Positions 1-7,921 of a stretch of 27,502 nt of DNA are shown in pieces. Origin of the DNA: an uncultured Collinsella sp. (GTDB taxonomy: Bacteria; Actinomycetota; Coriobacteriia; Coriobacteriales; Coriobacteriaceae); NCBI GenBank assembly GCA_902496455.1, contig CABVAY010000031.1, positions 1 through 27,502 of the forward strand, given 5' to 3'. The translations under genes and the position numbers were made by a program. The notes beneath the pieces were generated by a model that was given only the letters and a program-made list of their open reading frames with translations, searched no databases and was not told where the DNA came from. Position 1 is the first letter of the stretch. Each line of letters opens with the position of its first letter.

Positions 1-374
1 TCTTTGGCAACGACTACCCCACCCCCGACGGCACCGGCGTGCGCGATTACATCCACGTGTGCGATCTGGCATCTGGTCACGTGGCCGCCCTCAACTGGAT
101 GAACGGCAAGACCGGCGTCGAGATCTTTAACTTGGGCACCGGCACCGGCACCTCGGTACTCGAGGTCGTCGCCGCCTTCTCCAAGGCTTGTGGCAAGGAG
201 CTGCCCTACGTGATCCGCGAGCGCCGCGCCGGCGACATCGCTGCCAACTGGTGCGATGCCTCCAAGGCCGAGCGCATGATGGGCTGGAAGGCCCAGTACG
301 ACATCGCGGACATGTGCCGCGATAGCTGGAACTGGCAGAGCCACAACCCCAACGGCTTCGCCGACGCCGAGTAG
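1..374 (+). CDS. galE: UDP-glucose 4-epimerase, 3' end (partial)
   Basis: Interconverts UDP-glucose and UDP-galactose in the cytoplasm (Leloir pathway). The reading frame is open from base 3, so the gene begins outside the window; about 123 C-terminal residues are present, ending with TAG at 372-374. The visible part has typical GalE C-terminal signatures: a Gly-Thr-Gly-Val-Arg-Asp-Tyr-Ile-His-Val stretch near base 36, then a Phe-Asn-Leu-Gly-Thr-Gly-Thr-Gly segment and an Arg-Arg-Ala-Gly-Asp motif near base 225, all standard in extended-SDR epimerases. The catalytic Tyr-x-x-x-Lys and the NAD-binding glycine motif would lie upstream. A strong terminator follows, so it is a separate unit from malQ. 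Confidence in the family is high; a related NDP-sugar epimerase is the only real alternative. Confidence 0.92.
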   Translation, partial: FGNDYPTPDGTGVRDYIHVCDLASGHVAALNWMNGKTGVEIFNLGTGTGTSVLEVVAAFSKACGKELPYVIRERRAGDIAANWCDASKAERMMGWKAQYDIADMCRDSWNWQSHNPNGFADAE

Positions 375-396
375 CAAAAACCTACATACCGCTCTT

Positions 397-430
397 GCCC
401 CGATCTCACGTTGTGAGGTCGGGGCTTTTT
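397..430 (+). terminator. Intrinsic terminator after galE
   Basis: A 13-bp stem (397-409 with 413-425, one G-U pair) with a 3-nt loop is followed directly by five Ts. It ends the galE transcript and separates it from malQ. Confidence 0.9.
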
Positions 431-479
431 CATGGCATGTAACCATTCGCCGAAAATCGACCAACTTTTTTATCTTGCC

Positions 480-509
480 TGTACATGTTTAAACAACATG
501 TTTTACAAT
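480..509 (+). promoter_or_regulatory. malQ promoter with GntR/TreR-like operator in its spacer
   Basis: A good -10 box, TACAAT (504-509), has a weak -35-like TGTACA (480-485) 18 bp upstream. The spacer holds ATGTTTAAACAA (485-496), which contains the palindrome GTTTAAAC. This motif also occurs upstream of the sugar-binding protein, the gntR gene and the PTS gene, and it fits the GTNTANAC core known for HutC-subfamily GntR regulators. A repressor bound between -35 and -10 would block polymerase. The operator match is directly visible; its use by the local regulator is inferred. Confidence 0.65.
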
Positions 510-594
510 AGGCGTATCGAATCGGAACATCGGAGGCGGACTGCACACCCATCGGCAGGCCGACCCCACAACAAGAAGGTTGGTGAGCGCATTC

Positions 595-2100
595 ATGGAG
601 CGTGCAAGCGGCGTCCTCATGCCCGTCTCATCTCTGCCCGGACCATACGGAATCGGCGGCTTTGGCTGGAATGCCTACGACTTCGTCGATTTTCTCGCCT
701 CGTGCAAACAACATTACTGGCAGATTCTGCCCCTTACGACGACCAGCTATGGCGATTCGCCCTATCAGTCGTTCTCGGCCCGCGCAGGCAACCCCAACTT
801 TATCGACTTTGCCGAGCTTATCGAGACAGGGTATCTGGAGCAGCGCGATATCGATGGCGTGTATCTGGGATCCGACCCCAGCAATGTCGACTACGGTGCT
901 ATCTTTGGTGGCCGCCGTCAGATTCTCGACCGAGCCGCTGAGCGCTTTGCTGCCGACAAGCCGGCCGATTTCGATGACTTTATCCAGGCCAACGAGGACT
1001 GGCTCATCCCCTACTGTGAGTTCATGACCGTCAAAGAGGAGTGCGGTCTCAAGGCGTTTTGGGAGTGGCCCGCGGAGCTCCGCACCCGCGGCGAGGCTTC
1101 CGCCAAGGTCTGTGCCGACCATCCGGCGCGTATGCTCTACCACCAGATGACGCAGTACTTCTTCGATCGCCAGTGGAGCCGCCTCAAGGCCTATGCCAAC
1201 GAGCGCGACATTCTCATCATCGGCGACCTGCCCATCTATGTCTCGCGTGACTCCGTCGAGATGTGGGCGACGCCTGAGCTCTTTAAGATCGACGCCGCCG
1301 GCAATCCCGTGAGCGTCGCCGGCACGCCGCCCGACCAGTTCTCGGCCACCGGCCAGTACTGGGGCAACCCCATCTACGACTGGGACGCCATGGAGTCCGA
1401 CGGCTTCTCCTGGTGGGAGGGCCGCATTCGCGCCGCCCTCGACATGTACGACGTCATCCGCCTGGATCACTTCCGCGGCTTCGAGGCCTATTGGGAGGTG
1501 CCGTTCTCCTCGCCCGATTCGTCCTACGGTTCGTGGACGCAGGGTCCCGGCCTCAAGTTCTTCAAGACGCTCGAGGAAAAGCTCGGCACGCTGCCCATCA
1601 TCGCCGAGGACCTGGGCTTCCTCACCCCCGGCGTCATCGACATGCGCGACAACTCGGGCTTCCCCGGCATGAAGATCCTGCAGTTTGCCTTTGAGGGTAC
1701 CAACTCGTACTACCTGCCGCATAACTACATCGCCAACACCGTCGCCTATGTAGGCACCCACGACAACGAGACGGCGCGCGGTTGGTTTGAGGGAACGGCC
1801 ACCCCGCGTCAGCGCGAGCAGGCAGCCCTGTACACCCATCAGCAGGCCGGCGAACCCATGGCAGATGCACTCAATCGCACCATCGCCGCCAGCGTGAGTG
1901 ACACGTGCATCTACACCATGCAAGACCTGCTCAACTTGGGCAACGAGGCGCGCATCAACACCCCAGCCACGCTGGGCGGCAACTGGACCTGGCGCATGCT
2001 CGACGGCGCCATCACCCGCGAGCTCGAGCACAAACTCACTGACTGGACCGAGACCTACTTCCGCATCCCGTCGGAAGCCGAAATCGAGCTTCCTCAATAG
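595..2100 (+). CDS. malQ: 4-alpha-glucanotransferase (amylomaltase)
   Basis: A GH77 cytoplasmic enzyme that transfers maltosyl or longer glucan segments between maltodextrins and releases glucose, making substrates for the phosphorylase encoded next door. The 501-residue length is normal for the short bacterial type. The N-terminus reads ERASGVLMPVSSLPGPYGIG, as in the family. Expected catalytic residues are the nucleophile D291 in RLDHFRG, acid/base E338 in IIAEDLG and D390 in GTHDNET. The frame is open from a TTG at 580 and a GTG at 583, but those sit on top of an AGAAGG. ATG 595 has GGTGAG seven bases upstream and starts where homologues start, so it is preferred. The promoter carries a TreR-like operator, which suggests sugar-responsive control shared with the ABC and PTS transporters. 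Confidence 0.96.
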   Translation: MERASGVLMPVSSLPGPYGIGGFGWNAYDFVDFLASCKQHYWQILPLTTTSYGDSPYQSFSARAGNPNFIDFAELIETGYLEQRDIDGVYLGSDPSNVDYGAIFGGRRQILDRAAERFAADKPADFDDFIQANEDWLIPYCEFMTVKEECGLKAFWEWPAELRTRGEASAKVCADHPARMLYHQMTQYFFDRQWSRLKAYANERDILIIGDLPIYVSRDSVEMWATPELFKIDAAGNPVSVAGTPPDQFSATGQYWGNPIYDWDAMESDGFSWWEGRIRAALDMYDVIRLDHFRGFEAYWEVPFSSPDSSYGSWTQGPGLKFFKTLEEKLGTLPIIAEDLGFLTPGVIDMRDNSGFPGMKILQFAFEGTNSYYLPHNYIANTVAYVGTHDNETARGWFEGTATPRQREQAALYTHQQAGEPMADALNRTIAASVSDTCIYTMQDLLNLGNEARINTPATLGGNWTWRMLDGAITRELEHKLTDWTETYFRIPSEAEIELPQ

Positions 2101-2148
2101 GAGCTACCGCGCCCGACCCCTCCCCACCGTGCGGACGCGCTTGCTTTT

Positions 2149-2190
2149 CCCGCGCGAGGCCACCCCAATCCCCTCGCGCGGGCTTCTTAT
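2149..2190 (+). terminator. Stem-loop between malQ and glgP
   Basis: A perfect 11-bp GC-rich stem (2149-2159 with 2172-2182), 12-nt loop, followed by a modest T-rich tail (CTTCTT). It may be a terminator or a partial attenuator. No convincing promoter is visible between it and glgP, so read-through from malQ is plausible. Confidence 0.65.
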
Positions 2191-2228
2191 GAATTGCAGA
2201 CATGAAACAACCCATCACAGGAGAAAAC

Positions 2229-4496
2229 ATGCCCCAAATTAACCTCATGGAACTCGCCGAGCAGTCTTTTGGCACCTCGCTCGAGCAGCTCGACGACCGT
2301 CGCATTTACAAGCTGCTGGTCAAACTCGTGCAGGAGCGCTCCACCGCCTGCCCGCTCAACAACGGCAAGAAAAAGCTCTATTACATTTCCGCCGAATTTT
2401 TGATCGGCAAGCTGCTCATCAACAACATGATCGACCTTGGCATCTACGACGAGGTTAAGGACCAGCTCACCGCCGCAGGCCACGACCTCAGCAAGATCGA
2501 GGAGTTCGAGGTCGAGCCGTCGCTCGGCAACGGCGGCCTGGGCCGCCTGGCCGCGTGCTTCCTGGATTCCATCGCCACGCTGGGCTTGACCGGCGATGGC
2601 GTGGGCCTCAACTATCACTACGGTCTGTTCCGTCAGCGCTTTGTCGACAACCAGCAGAAGGCCGTCCCCGACGAGTGGCTCGGTGAGCAGGACATCCTAG
2701 TCGACGATGACCGCTCCTACACCGTCGAGTTCGGCGATTTTGCCGTTACTTCCAAGCTCGTCAACATCGATGTGCCCGGTTACGGCCAGCCCACCAAGAA
2801 CCGCCTGCGCCTGTTCGACCTGGCGAGCGTCGACGACGGCCTGGTCCCCGGCAGCTCCATCGACTTCGACAAGACCGAGATCGCCAAGAACCTCACCTTG
2901 TTCCTCTACCCCGACGATTCCGACGAGCAGGGCCGCCTACTTCGCATCTATCAGGAGTACTTCATGGTGAGCAACGCCGCCCAGCTCCTGATCGACGAGG
3001 CCGTCGAGCGCGGCAGCAACCTGCACGATCTGGCCGACTACGCCGTGGTCCAAATTAACGACACGCACCCCACCATGGTCATCCCCGAGCTCATTCGCTT
3101 GCTCACCACCGAACATGGCATCGAGTTTGACGAGGCCGTGACCATCGTACGCTCCATGGTCGCCTACACTAACCACACGATTCTTGCCGAGGCGCTCGAG
3201 AAGTGGCCGCTCGCCAGCCTGCAGAAGGTCTCCCCTGCCATCGCCGACATTATCGTCAAGCTCGATGAGATCGCGAAGGCCGAGCACGATGACCCGCGCG
3301 TCGCCATCATCGACGAACACGATACCGTCCACATGGCCCACATGGACATCCACTTTGGCTTCTCCATCAACGGCGTAGCCGCCCTCCACACCAAGATCCT
3401 GGAGGACACCGAGCTTCATCCGTTCTACGAGATCTATCCCAAGAAGTTCTCCAACAAGACCAACGGCATCACCTTCCGCCGCTGGATCCATGGGGCCAAC
3501 CCCGCGCTCGCCAGCCTGCTCGACGATGTGATCGGCACCGACTGGCGCAGCACCGGCGATCTGAGCAAACTCGCCAAGTTCGCCGACGACAAGGACGTTC
3601 TTGAGCGCCTGGCCGCCACCAAGGTCGAGGCCAAGGCCATCATGCGCCAGTTCATGGCGCTCGAGCAGGGCGTGACCATTCCCTCCAACGCCATCATCGA
3701 CGTCCAGGTCAAGCGCATCCACGAGTACAAGCGTCAGCAGATGCTCGCGCTCTACATCATCTGGAAGTACCTCGATATCAAGAACGGCAACAGACCTAAG
3801 CACCCCGTCACCATCATCTTTGGCGGCAAGGCGGCGCCTGCCTACACTATCGCGCAGGACATCATCCATCTGATCTTGACGCTGTCGCAGTGGATTGCAA
3901 ACGACCCCGACGTGGCTCCCTACCTGCAGGTTGTCATGATCGAGAACTACAACGTCACCGCCGCCGAGCGCGTGATCCCCGCCGCTGACATCTCCGAGCA
4001 GATCAGCCTGGCCTCCAAGGAGGCGAGCGGCACCTCCAACATGAAGTTCATGCTCAACGGCGCCCTAACCCTGTGCACGCTCGACGGTGCCAACGTGGAG
4101 ATTGCCGAGCTCGTGGGCGACGAGAACATCTATACCTTTGGCGCCTCTTCCAAACAGGTCGAGCAGCTCTATGCCAACGGCACCTATGACGCCGGTGTGC
4201 TCTACCGCAAGCCCGGCATTAAACTGCTGGTGGACTTCATCACCAACCCGGCCTTTATGGCGACCGGCAATGCCGAGCGCCTGCAGCGCCTGCACGACGA
4301 CATTAAGGGCAAGGACTGGTTTATGGCCCTGCTCGACATTGAGGAGTACATCCAGACCAAGGAGCGCGTGCTGGCCGACTACGAGGACCAGGACGCCTGG
4401 ATGCGCAAGGCGCTCATCAATATCGCCAACGCCGGCACCTTCTCGTCTGACCGCACGATTTCCCAGTACAACGACGAGATTTGGCACCTGAGCTAA
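2229..4496 (+). CDS. glgP: Glycogen/maltodextrin phosphorylase
   Basis: A GT35 PLP-dependent enzyme that phosphorolyses alpha-1,4-glucans from the non-reducing end to glucose-1-phosphate in the cytoplasm. The protein has 755 residues, within the family range though on the short side. Visible signatures are YYISAEFL near the N-terminus, the NGGLGRLAACFLDS glycine-rich segment, and the PLP site EASGTSNMKF with K606 as Schiff-base lysine. I chose ATG 2229 because AGGAG (2219-2223) lies five bases upstream; an in-frame ATG at 2202 lacks such a site. It lies 128 bp after malQ, and the two enzymes work together: MalQ lengthens short dextrins and GlgP shortens them. Sequence alone does not show whether stored glycogen or imported maltodextrin is the main substrate. 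Confidence 0.96.
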   Translation: MPQINLMELAEQSFGTSLEQLDDRRIYKLLVKLVQERSTACPLNNGKKKLYYISAEFLIGKLLINNMIDLGIYDEVKDQLTAAGHDLSKIEEFEVEPSLGNGGLGRLAACFLDSIATLGLTGDGVGLNYHYGLFRQRFVDNQQKAVPDEWLGEQDILVDDDRSYTVEFGDFAVTSKLVNIDVPGYGQPTKNRLRLFDLASVDDGLVPGSSIDFDKTEIAKNLTLFLYPDDSDEQGRLLRIYQEYFMVSNAAQLLIDEAVERGSNLHDLADYAVVQINDTHPTMVIPELIRLLTTEHGIEFDEAVTIVRSMVAYTNHTILAEALEKWPLASLQKVSPAIADIIVKLDEIAKAEHDDPRVAIIDEHDTVHMAHMDIHFGFSINGVAALHTKILEDTELHPFYEIYPKKFSNKTNGITFRRWIHGANPALASLLDDVIGTDWRSTGDLSKLAKFADDKDVLERLAATKVEAKAIMRQFMALEQGVTIPSNAIIDVQVKRIHEYKRQQMLALYIIWKYLDIKNGNRPKHPVTIIFGGKAAPAYTIAQDIIHLILTLSQWIANDPDVAPYLQVVMIENYNVTAAERVIPAADISEQISLASKEASGTSNMKFMLNGALTLCTLDGANVEIAELVGDENIYTFGASSKQVEQLYANGTYDAGVLYRKPGIKLLVDFITNPAFMATGNAERLQRLHDDIKGKDWFMALLDIEEYIQTKERVLADYEDQDAWMRKALINIANAGTFSSDRTISQYNDEIWHLS

Positions 4497-4522
4497 TTTC
4501 GTTTCCTTTACCCATCCTCTTG

Positions 4523-4556
4523 AAAGCGGAGTCGTGGCAACGCGGCTCCGCTTTTT
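4523..4556 (+). terminator. Intrinsic terminator after glgP
   Basis: A 12-bp stem (4523-4534 with 4543-4554, one mismatch or wobble) ends in a TTTTT run at 4552-4556, 27 bp after the glgP stop. Confidence 0.9.
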
Positions 4557-4596
4557 GTGCCCGCACGCTACCCTGTGACCCGACTCGACCAAACAA

Positions 4597-4732
4597 TCTC
4601 GATCTGTAACAGCTACTCGGTAAAAACGGCCCCAGCTGTTACAGATTGAGACATACCGGCCCCTCCCCTTGGGTTTATCTCAATCTGTAACATCTAACGT
4701 CCGAAATCGGCCCTACCCGTTACAGATCGAGA
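4597..4732. repeat. Two tandem palindromic repeat units (TCTCRATCTGTAAC hairpins)
   Basis: Two 55-bp units start 81 bp apart. Unit 1 has arms 4597-4614 and 4634-4651 (18 bp stem); unit 2 has arms 4678-4691 and 4719-4732 (14 bp stem). All four arms are versions of TCTC(A/G)ATCTGTAAC, in alternating orientation, while the loops differ apart from a shared CGGCCC. They lie between the convergent glgP and ABC-ATPase genes, in a 376-bp stretch that otherwise holds only the two terminators. No coding potential is evident. They could be a REP/BIME-like dispersed repeat, a small non-autonomous element, or a cluster of protein-binding sites. Confidence 0.8.
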
Positions 4733-4760
4733 CAAACGACCGACCAGACAACCCCGGCAC

Positions 4761-4803
4761 AAAGAAAGGCTCCCCTCTCGCCCAGTGGACGGGAGGGGAG
4801 CCT
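4761..4803 (-). terminator. Intrinsic terminator of the ABC importer operon
   Basis: A long, nearly perfect stem runs from 4766 to 4803. Read on the minus strand, the final GGGAGCC is followed by TTTCTTTG. It lies about 70 bp after the ATPase stop and converges with the glgP terminator. Confidence 0.85.
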
Positions 4804-4872
4804 TATATGTGACCACGGCAAAAGGATGGCAAAGCCGCAGTCGCCCAAAAGGAGGGTCTGGATACACCGGGC

Positions 4873-6072
4873 CTAGATAAGGTTCTTGCCAGAGACCTTA
4901 TCGAAGAGGTGGGTCGCGTTCTTCTCGAACTTAAACCAGATGGTGTCGCCCGCCTTGAGCGCACCCTTGGCCTCAAGGTCGACAACGGGAATGATCAGGA
5001 CAAACTGGCCGTCGGGAGCGGTCACGTGGACATGCTCGGTCGAGCCCATGAGCTCGGTCACCTCGACGGTACCCTGGAGCGCACCCTCCTCGTCCTTGTC
5101 GGCAAGCAGAATCTGCTCGGGGCGCACGCCGGCCGTGATCTCCTTCACGTCGCCGCCGTCCCAGTTGAGAGCAAGCTGAGCGCAGGTCTCGGGAGCGAGC
5201 GCCACATTCATGTCCTCGGTCTTGACGGTAAAGCCGTTGCCCGAGTGCACCAGCTGGGCATCGAAGAAGTTCATCTGCGGCACGCCGATAAAGCCGGCGA
5301 CGAAGATGTTCGCGGGGTGGTTGAAGACCTCCTGCGGGGTGGCGATCTGCTGGACGACGCCGTCCTTCATGACCACGATACGATCGCCGAGGGTCATGGC
5401 CTCGGTCTGGTCGTGGGTAACGTAGATAAAGGTGCCCTTGATCTCGTGACGCAGCTTGATGAGCTCGGCACGCATTTGGTTACGGAGCTTGGCGTCCAGG
5501 TTAGACAGCGGCTCGTCCATCAGGAAGACCTTGGGGTCACGCACGATGGCGCGGCCGATGGCGACGCGCTGACGCTGACCGCCCGAGAGCGCCTTGGGCT
5601 TACGGTCGAGGTACTCGGTAATGCCCAGGATCTCGGCAGCAGAGCGAACCTTACGGTCGATCTCGTCCTTGGGGACCTTCTTGAGCTCAAGCGTAAACGC
5701 CATGTTCTCGTACACCGTCATATTGGGGTACAGAGCATAGCTCTGGAACACCATGGCAATGTCGCGGTCCTTGGGCGCCACGTCGTTGACGCGCTTGCCG
5801 TCGATGAGCACGTCGCCCGAAGTGATGTCCTCCAGGCCAGCGACCATGCGCATCGTCGTGGACTTGCCGCAGCCAGACGGGCCAACGAGAACGACAAACT
5901 CCTGGTCATGCACGGTGAGATTAAAGTCCTCTACCGCGAGCACGCCGTCCTCGGTAACCTTGAGGTTGTGCTTCTTCTCCTCGGTCTTCTTCTTTTTGCC
6001 AAAGAAGCCCTTCTTTTTGGACTCGTTGTTGGGATACACCTTCTGAACATGTTTGAGAACGATCTCGGCCAT
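4873..6072 (-). CDS. ugpC: ABC sugar importer ATP-binding subunit (MalK/MsmX/UgpC type)
   Basis: A 399-residue ATPase that powers a CUT1 sugar importer on the cytoplasmic face of the membrane. Motifs in order: Walker A GPSGCGKS (64-71), Q-loop Q110, signature LSGGQ (162-166), Walker B with D186 and E187, and switch H220. A C-terminal TOBE/regulatory half follows from about 240. Residues 19-38 form a lysine-rich insertion between the first strand and the Walker A segment that is absent from E. coli MalK. The symbol is the common automatic name for this family; such ATPases often serve several sugar importers, so glycerol-phosphate specificity is not implied. It is last in the operon, 68 bp after the second permease. 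Confidence 0.93.
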   Translation of the reverse strand: MAEIVLKHVQKVYPNNESKKKGFFGKKKKTEEKKHNLKVTEDGVLAVEDFNLTVHDQEFVVLVGPSGCGKSTTMRMVAGLEDITSGDVLIDGKRVNDVAPKDRDIAMVFQSYALYPNMTVYENMAFTLELKKVPKDEIDRKVRSAAEILGITEYLDRKPKALSGGQRQRVAIGRAIVRDPKVFLMDEPLSNLDAKLRNQMRAELIKLRHEIKGTFIYVTHDQTEAMTLGDRIVVMKDGVVQQIATPQEVFNHPANIFVAGFIGVPQMNFFDAQLVHSGNGFTVKTEDMNVALAPETCAQLALNWDGGDVKEITAGVRPEQILLADKDEEGALQGTVEVTELMGSTEHVHVTAPDGQFVLIIPVVDLEAKGALKAGDTIWFKFEKNATHLFDKVSGKNLI

Positions 6073-6140
6073 GTCTTTACCTTTCGATATGCGGCGCCGC
6101 GCTGAGGGGCGCCGCAGAAACTTGCAAAACAGTTACGGCA

Positions 6141-6980
6141 TCAGCCCTTGACGGCACCTGCCACCACGCCGTCGATGATGTACTTCTGGCAGAGGATGTA
6201 CATGATGACGATGGGGATAACGACCATCATGATGCAGGCCATCATGGGACCGAGCTCGACGTGGCCGTAGCCGCCGCGGAAGTACTGGATCAAGATAGGA
6301 ATGGTCCTGTACTTGGTGGAGTCGAGGGTAAGGTAGGGCAGCAGATAGTCGTTCCAGACCCACATGGTCTCGAGAATGCCGACCGAAAGATAGGTGGGCT
6401 TCATGATGGGAAGGACGATCTTAAAGAACACCTGAACCGGGTTGCAGCCGTCGATCATGGCCGCCTCTTCGATCTCGAGCGGAATGTTCTTTACAAAGCC
6501 GGCGAACATAAAGACCGCCAGGCCCGCGCCAAAGCCAAGATAGATAAAGCAGATGTTGAACGGCGTGTTAAAGCCGATGCGGTCCGCCAAATTGGACAGC
6601 GTAAACATGAGCATTTGGAAGGGCACGACCATCGAGAAGACGAACAGGTAATAGAAGAAGTTCGAGATCTTGTTGTTGACACGGACTACGTACCAAGCGC
6701 ACATGGAGCAGCACACCAAGATCAGAACGACCGACGTGACCGTGATGATGAGCGAGTACATAAACGCCGAGGCAAAGCCCTGCTCGTTAAGAGCGTGCAC
6801 GTAGTTTGCGAGACCGTTGAACGTCTCGGGCGTGAGCAGATCGAATGCCGTGGTGGTGCTGATTGCAGTTGCCTTTTTAAAGGAATTGAGCGCAATCATG
6901 AACACGGGGTAGATCCATGCGAGCGACAGGATCGTAAAGAAAATCGAGAGCGCGCGATTGATAACCTTATCGCGTTTCAT
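6141..6980 (-). CDS. ABC sugar permease, MalG type
   Basis: A 279-residue inner-membrane permease with about six predicted helices. The BPD_transp_1 coupling loop is visible as an EAA motif, EEAAMIDGCNPVQVFFKIVLP, in the C-terminal half, which docks on the ATPase. The length and the motif wording match the MalG/AraQ group of CUT1 importers. Its ATG overlaps the TAA of the upstream permease by one base (TAATG), typical of translational coupling and equal stoichiometry. The substrate is most likely a maltose-type oligosaccharide, judged only from the neighbours malQ and glgP and from the shared operators. Confidence 0.93.
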   Translation of the reverse strand: MKRDKVINRALSIFFTILSLAWIYPVFMIALNSFKKATAISTTTAFDLLTPETFNGLANYVHALNEQGFASAFMYSLIITVTSVVLILVCCSMCAWYVVRVNNKISNFFYYLFVFSMVVPFQMLMFTLSNLADRIGFNTPFNICFIYLGFGAGLAVFMFAGFVKNIPLEIEEAAMIDGCNPVQVFFKIVLPIMKPTYLSVGILETMWVWNDYLLPYLTLDSTKYRTIPILIQYFRGGYGHVELGPMMACIMMVVIPIVIMYILCQKYIIDGVVAGAVKG

Positions 6981-7834
6981 TACTGCTGCACCTCCTTGGA
7001 CCTCGTGGCCTTAAGCTGAATCATGGAGATGGCTACGACCAGGATGCAGAAGATAACCGCCTTGGCCTGACCGATACCCTGCCATGCGATACCGGCACGC
7101 GAATAGAACGTGTTGTAGATGTTCAGGGCGAGCATCTCGGTGGAGTGCGCGGGGGCGCCGCCGGTAAGGGCGAGGTTCTGGTCGAACAGCTTAAAGCCGT
7201 TGGTGATGGACAGGAACAGGCAGATGGTGATGGTCGGCATCAGGTTAGGGATCTTAACCTTCCAAAACGTCTGCCATGCCGTGGCACCGTCGACCTTGGC
7301 GGCCTCGATGTAGTCGGACGGAATGGACTGCAGACCAGCGATGTAGATAATCATCATGTAGCCGACCTGCTGCCACAGGGTCAGGATGATAAGGCCCCAG
7401 AAGCCAGCAGCAGAGTTAAGGGCGATGAGCTGGGCGCCCACGTTGGAGAGCAGGCAGTTGATCAGAATCTGCCAAATGTAGCCCAGCACGATGCCGCCGA
7501 TCAGGTTCGGCATAAAGAAGATCGTACGGAAGATGTTGGTGCCTTTGAGCGCCTTGCGGGTGAGCGCCTGCGCGATGGCGAGGGCAATCACGTTGATGAG
7601 CACCGTCGACAGGAAGGCAAACGCCACGGTAAAGAAGAACGACGTGGAGAACTGCGGATCGGACAGCGCGCGCACGTAGTTCTCGATACCGACAAAGTGC
7701 GCGTTACTAATGATAATAAACTGGCAGAACGAGAGATAGAGGCCCTGGATAAAAGGGATCACGAACCCGATCATAAACGCCAGACACGTGGGCAGCATAA
7801 AGAGCGGCCACCAGCGCTTGAGTGCTTTGCCCAT
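6980..7834 (-). CDS. ABC sugar permease, MalF/UgpA type
   Basis: A 284-residue permease, the partner of the downstream MalG-type subunit. It has an N-terminal transmembrane segment, about six helices in total, and a coupling loop reading EAAKVDGATAWQTFWKVKIP. It lacks the large periplasmic P2 domain of E. coli MalF, as is usual for Gram-positive CUT1 permeases. An AAAGGA Shine-Dalgarno lies just before ATG 7834. Between it and the binding-protein gene sits a very stable stem-loop, which suggests the permeases are made at a lower level than the binding protein. Confidence 0.93.
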   Translation of the reverse strand: MGKALKRWWPLFMLPTCLAFMIGFVIPFIQGLYLSFCQFIIISNAHFVGIENYVRALSDPQFSTSFFFTVAFAFLSTVLINVIALAIAQALTRKALKGTNIFRTIFFMPNLIGGIVLGYIWQILINCLLSNVGAQLIALNSAAGFWGLIILTLWQQVGYMMIIYIAGLQSIPSDYIEAAKVDGATAWQTFWKVKIPNLMPTITICLFLSITNGFKLFDQNLALTGGAPAHSTEMLALNIYNTFYSRAGIAWQGIGQAKAVIFCILVVAISMIQLKATRSKEVQQ

Positions 7835-7854
7835 AAAAGGGTCCTTTCAATATG

Positions 7855-7890
7855 CAGGGGGCGGGCAAACCAACGTCTGCCCGCCCCCTG
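7855..7890 (-). promoter_or_regulatory. Intercistronic stem-loop between binding protein and permease genes
   Basis: A perfect 13-bp, almost all-GC stem (7855-7867 with 7878-7890) with a 10-nt loop and no T-run. It sits between the binding-protein stop and the permease ribosome-binding site. By analogy with the E. coli malE-malF REP element it could protect the upstream mRNA from 3' decay or partly block read-through. Confidence 0.75.
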
Positions 7891-7921
7891 TCGCTAATCA
7901 GATAGCTTGGGCAGCAACTGC

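Noticed and set aside
628..2097. Long minus-strand open frame opposite malQ
   Set aside because: It mirrors malQ, whose protein is clearly recognised. GC-rich codon bias leaves the antisense frame open, and its translation is low-complexity with no family features.
2937..3869. Minus-strand open frame opposite glgP
   Set aside because: Antisense shadow of glgP; Val/Asp/Gly-rich and not protein-like.
4597..4732. CRISPR array
   Set aside because: There are only two units, each a palindrome with arms in alternating orientation; no direct repeats with unique spacers and no cas genes.
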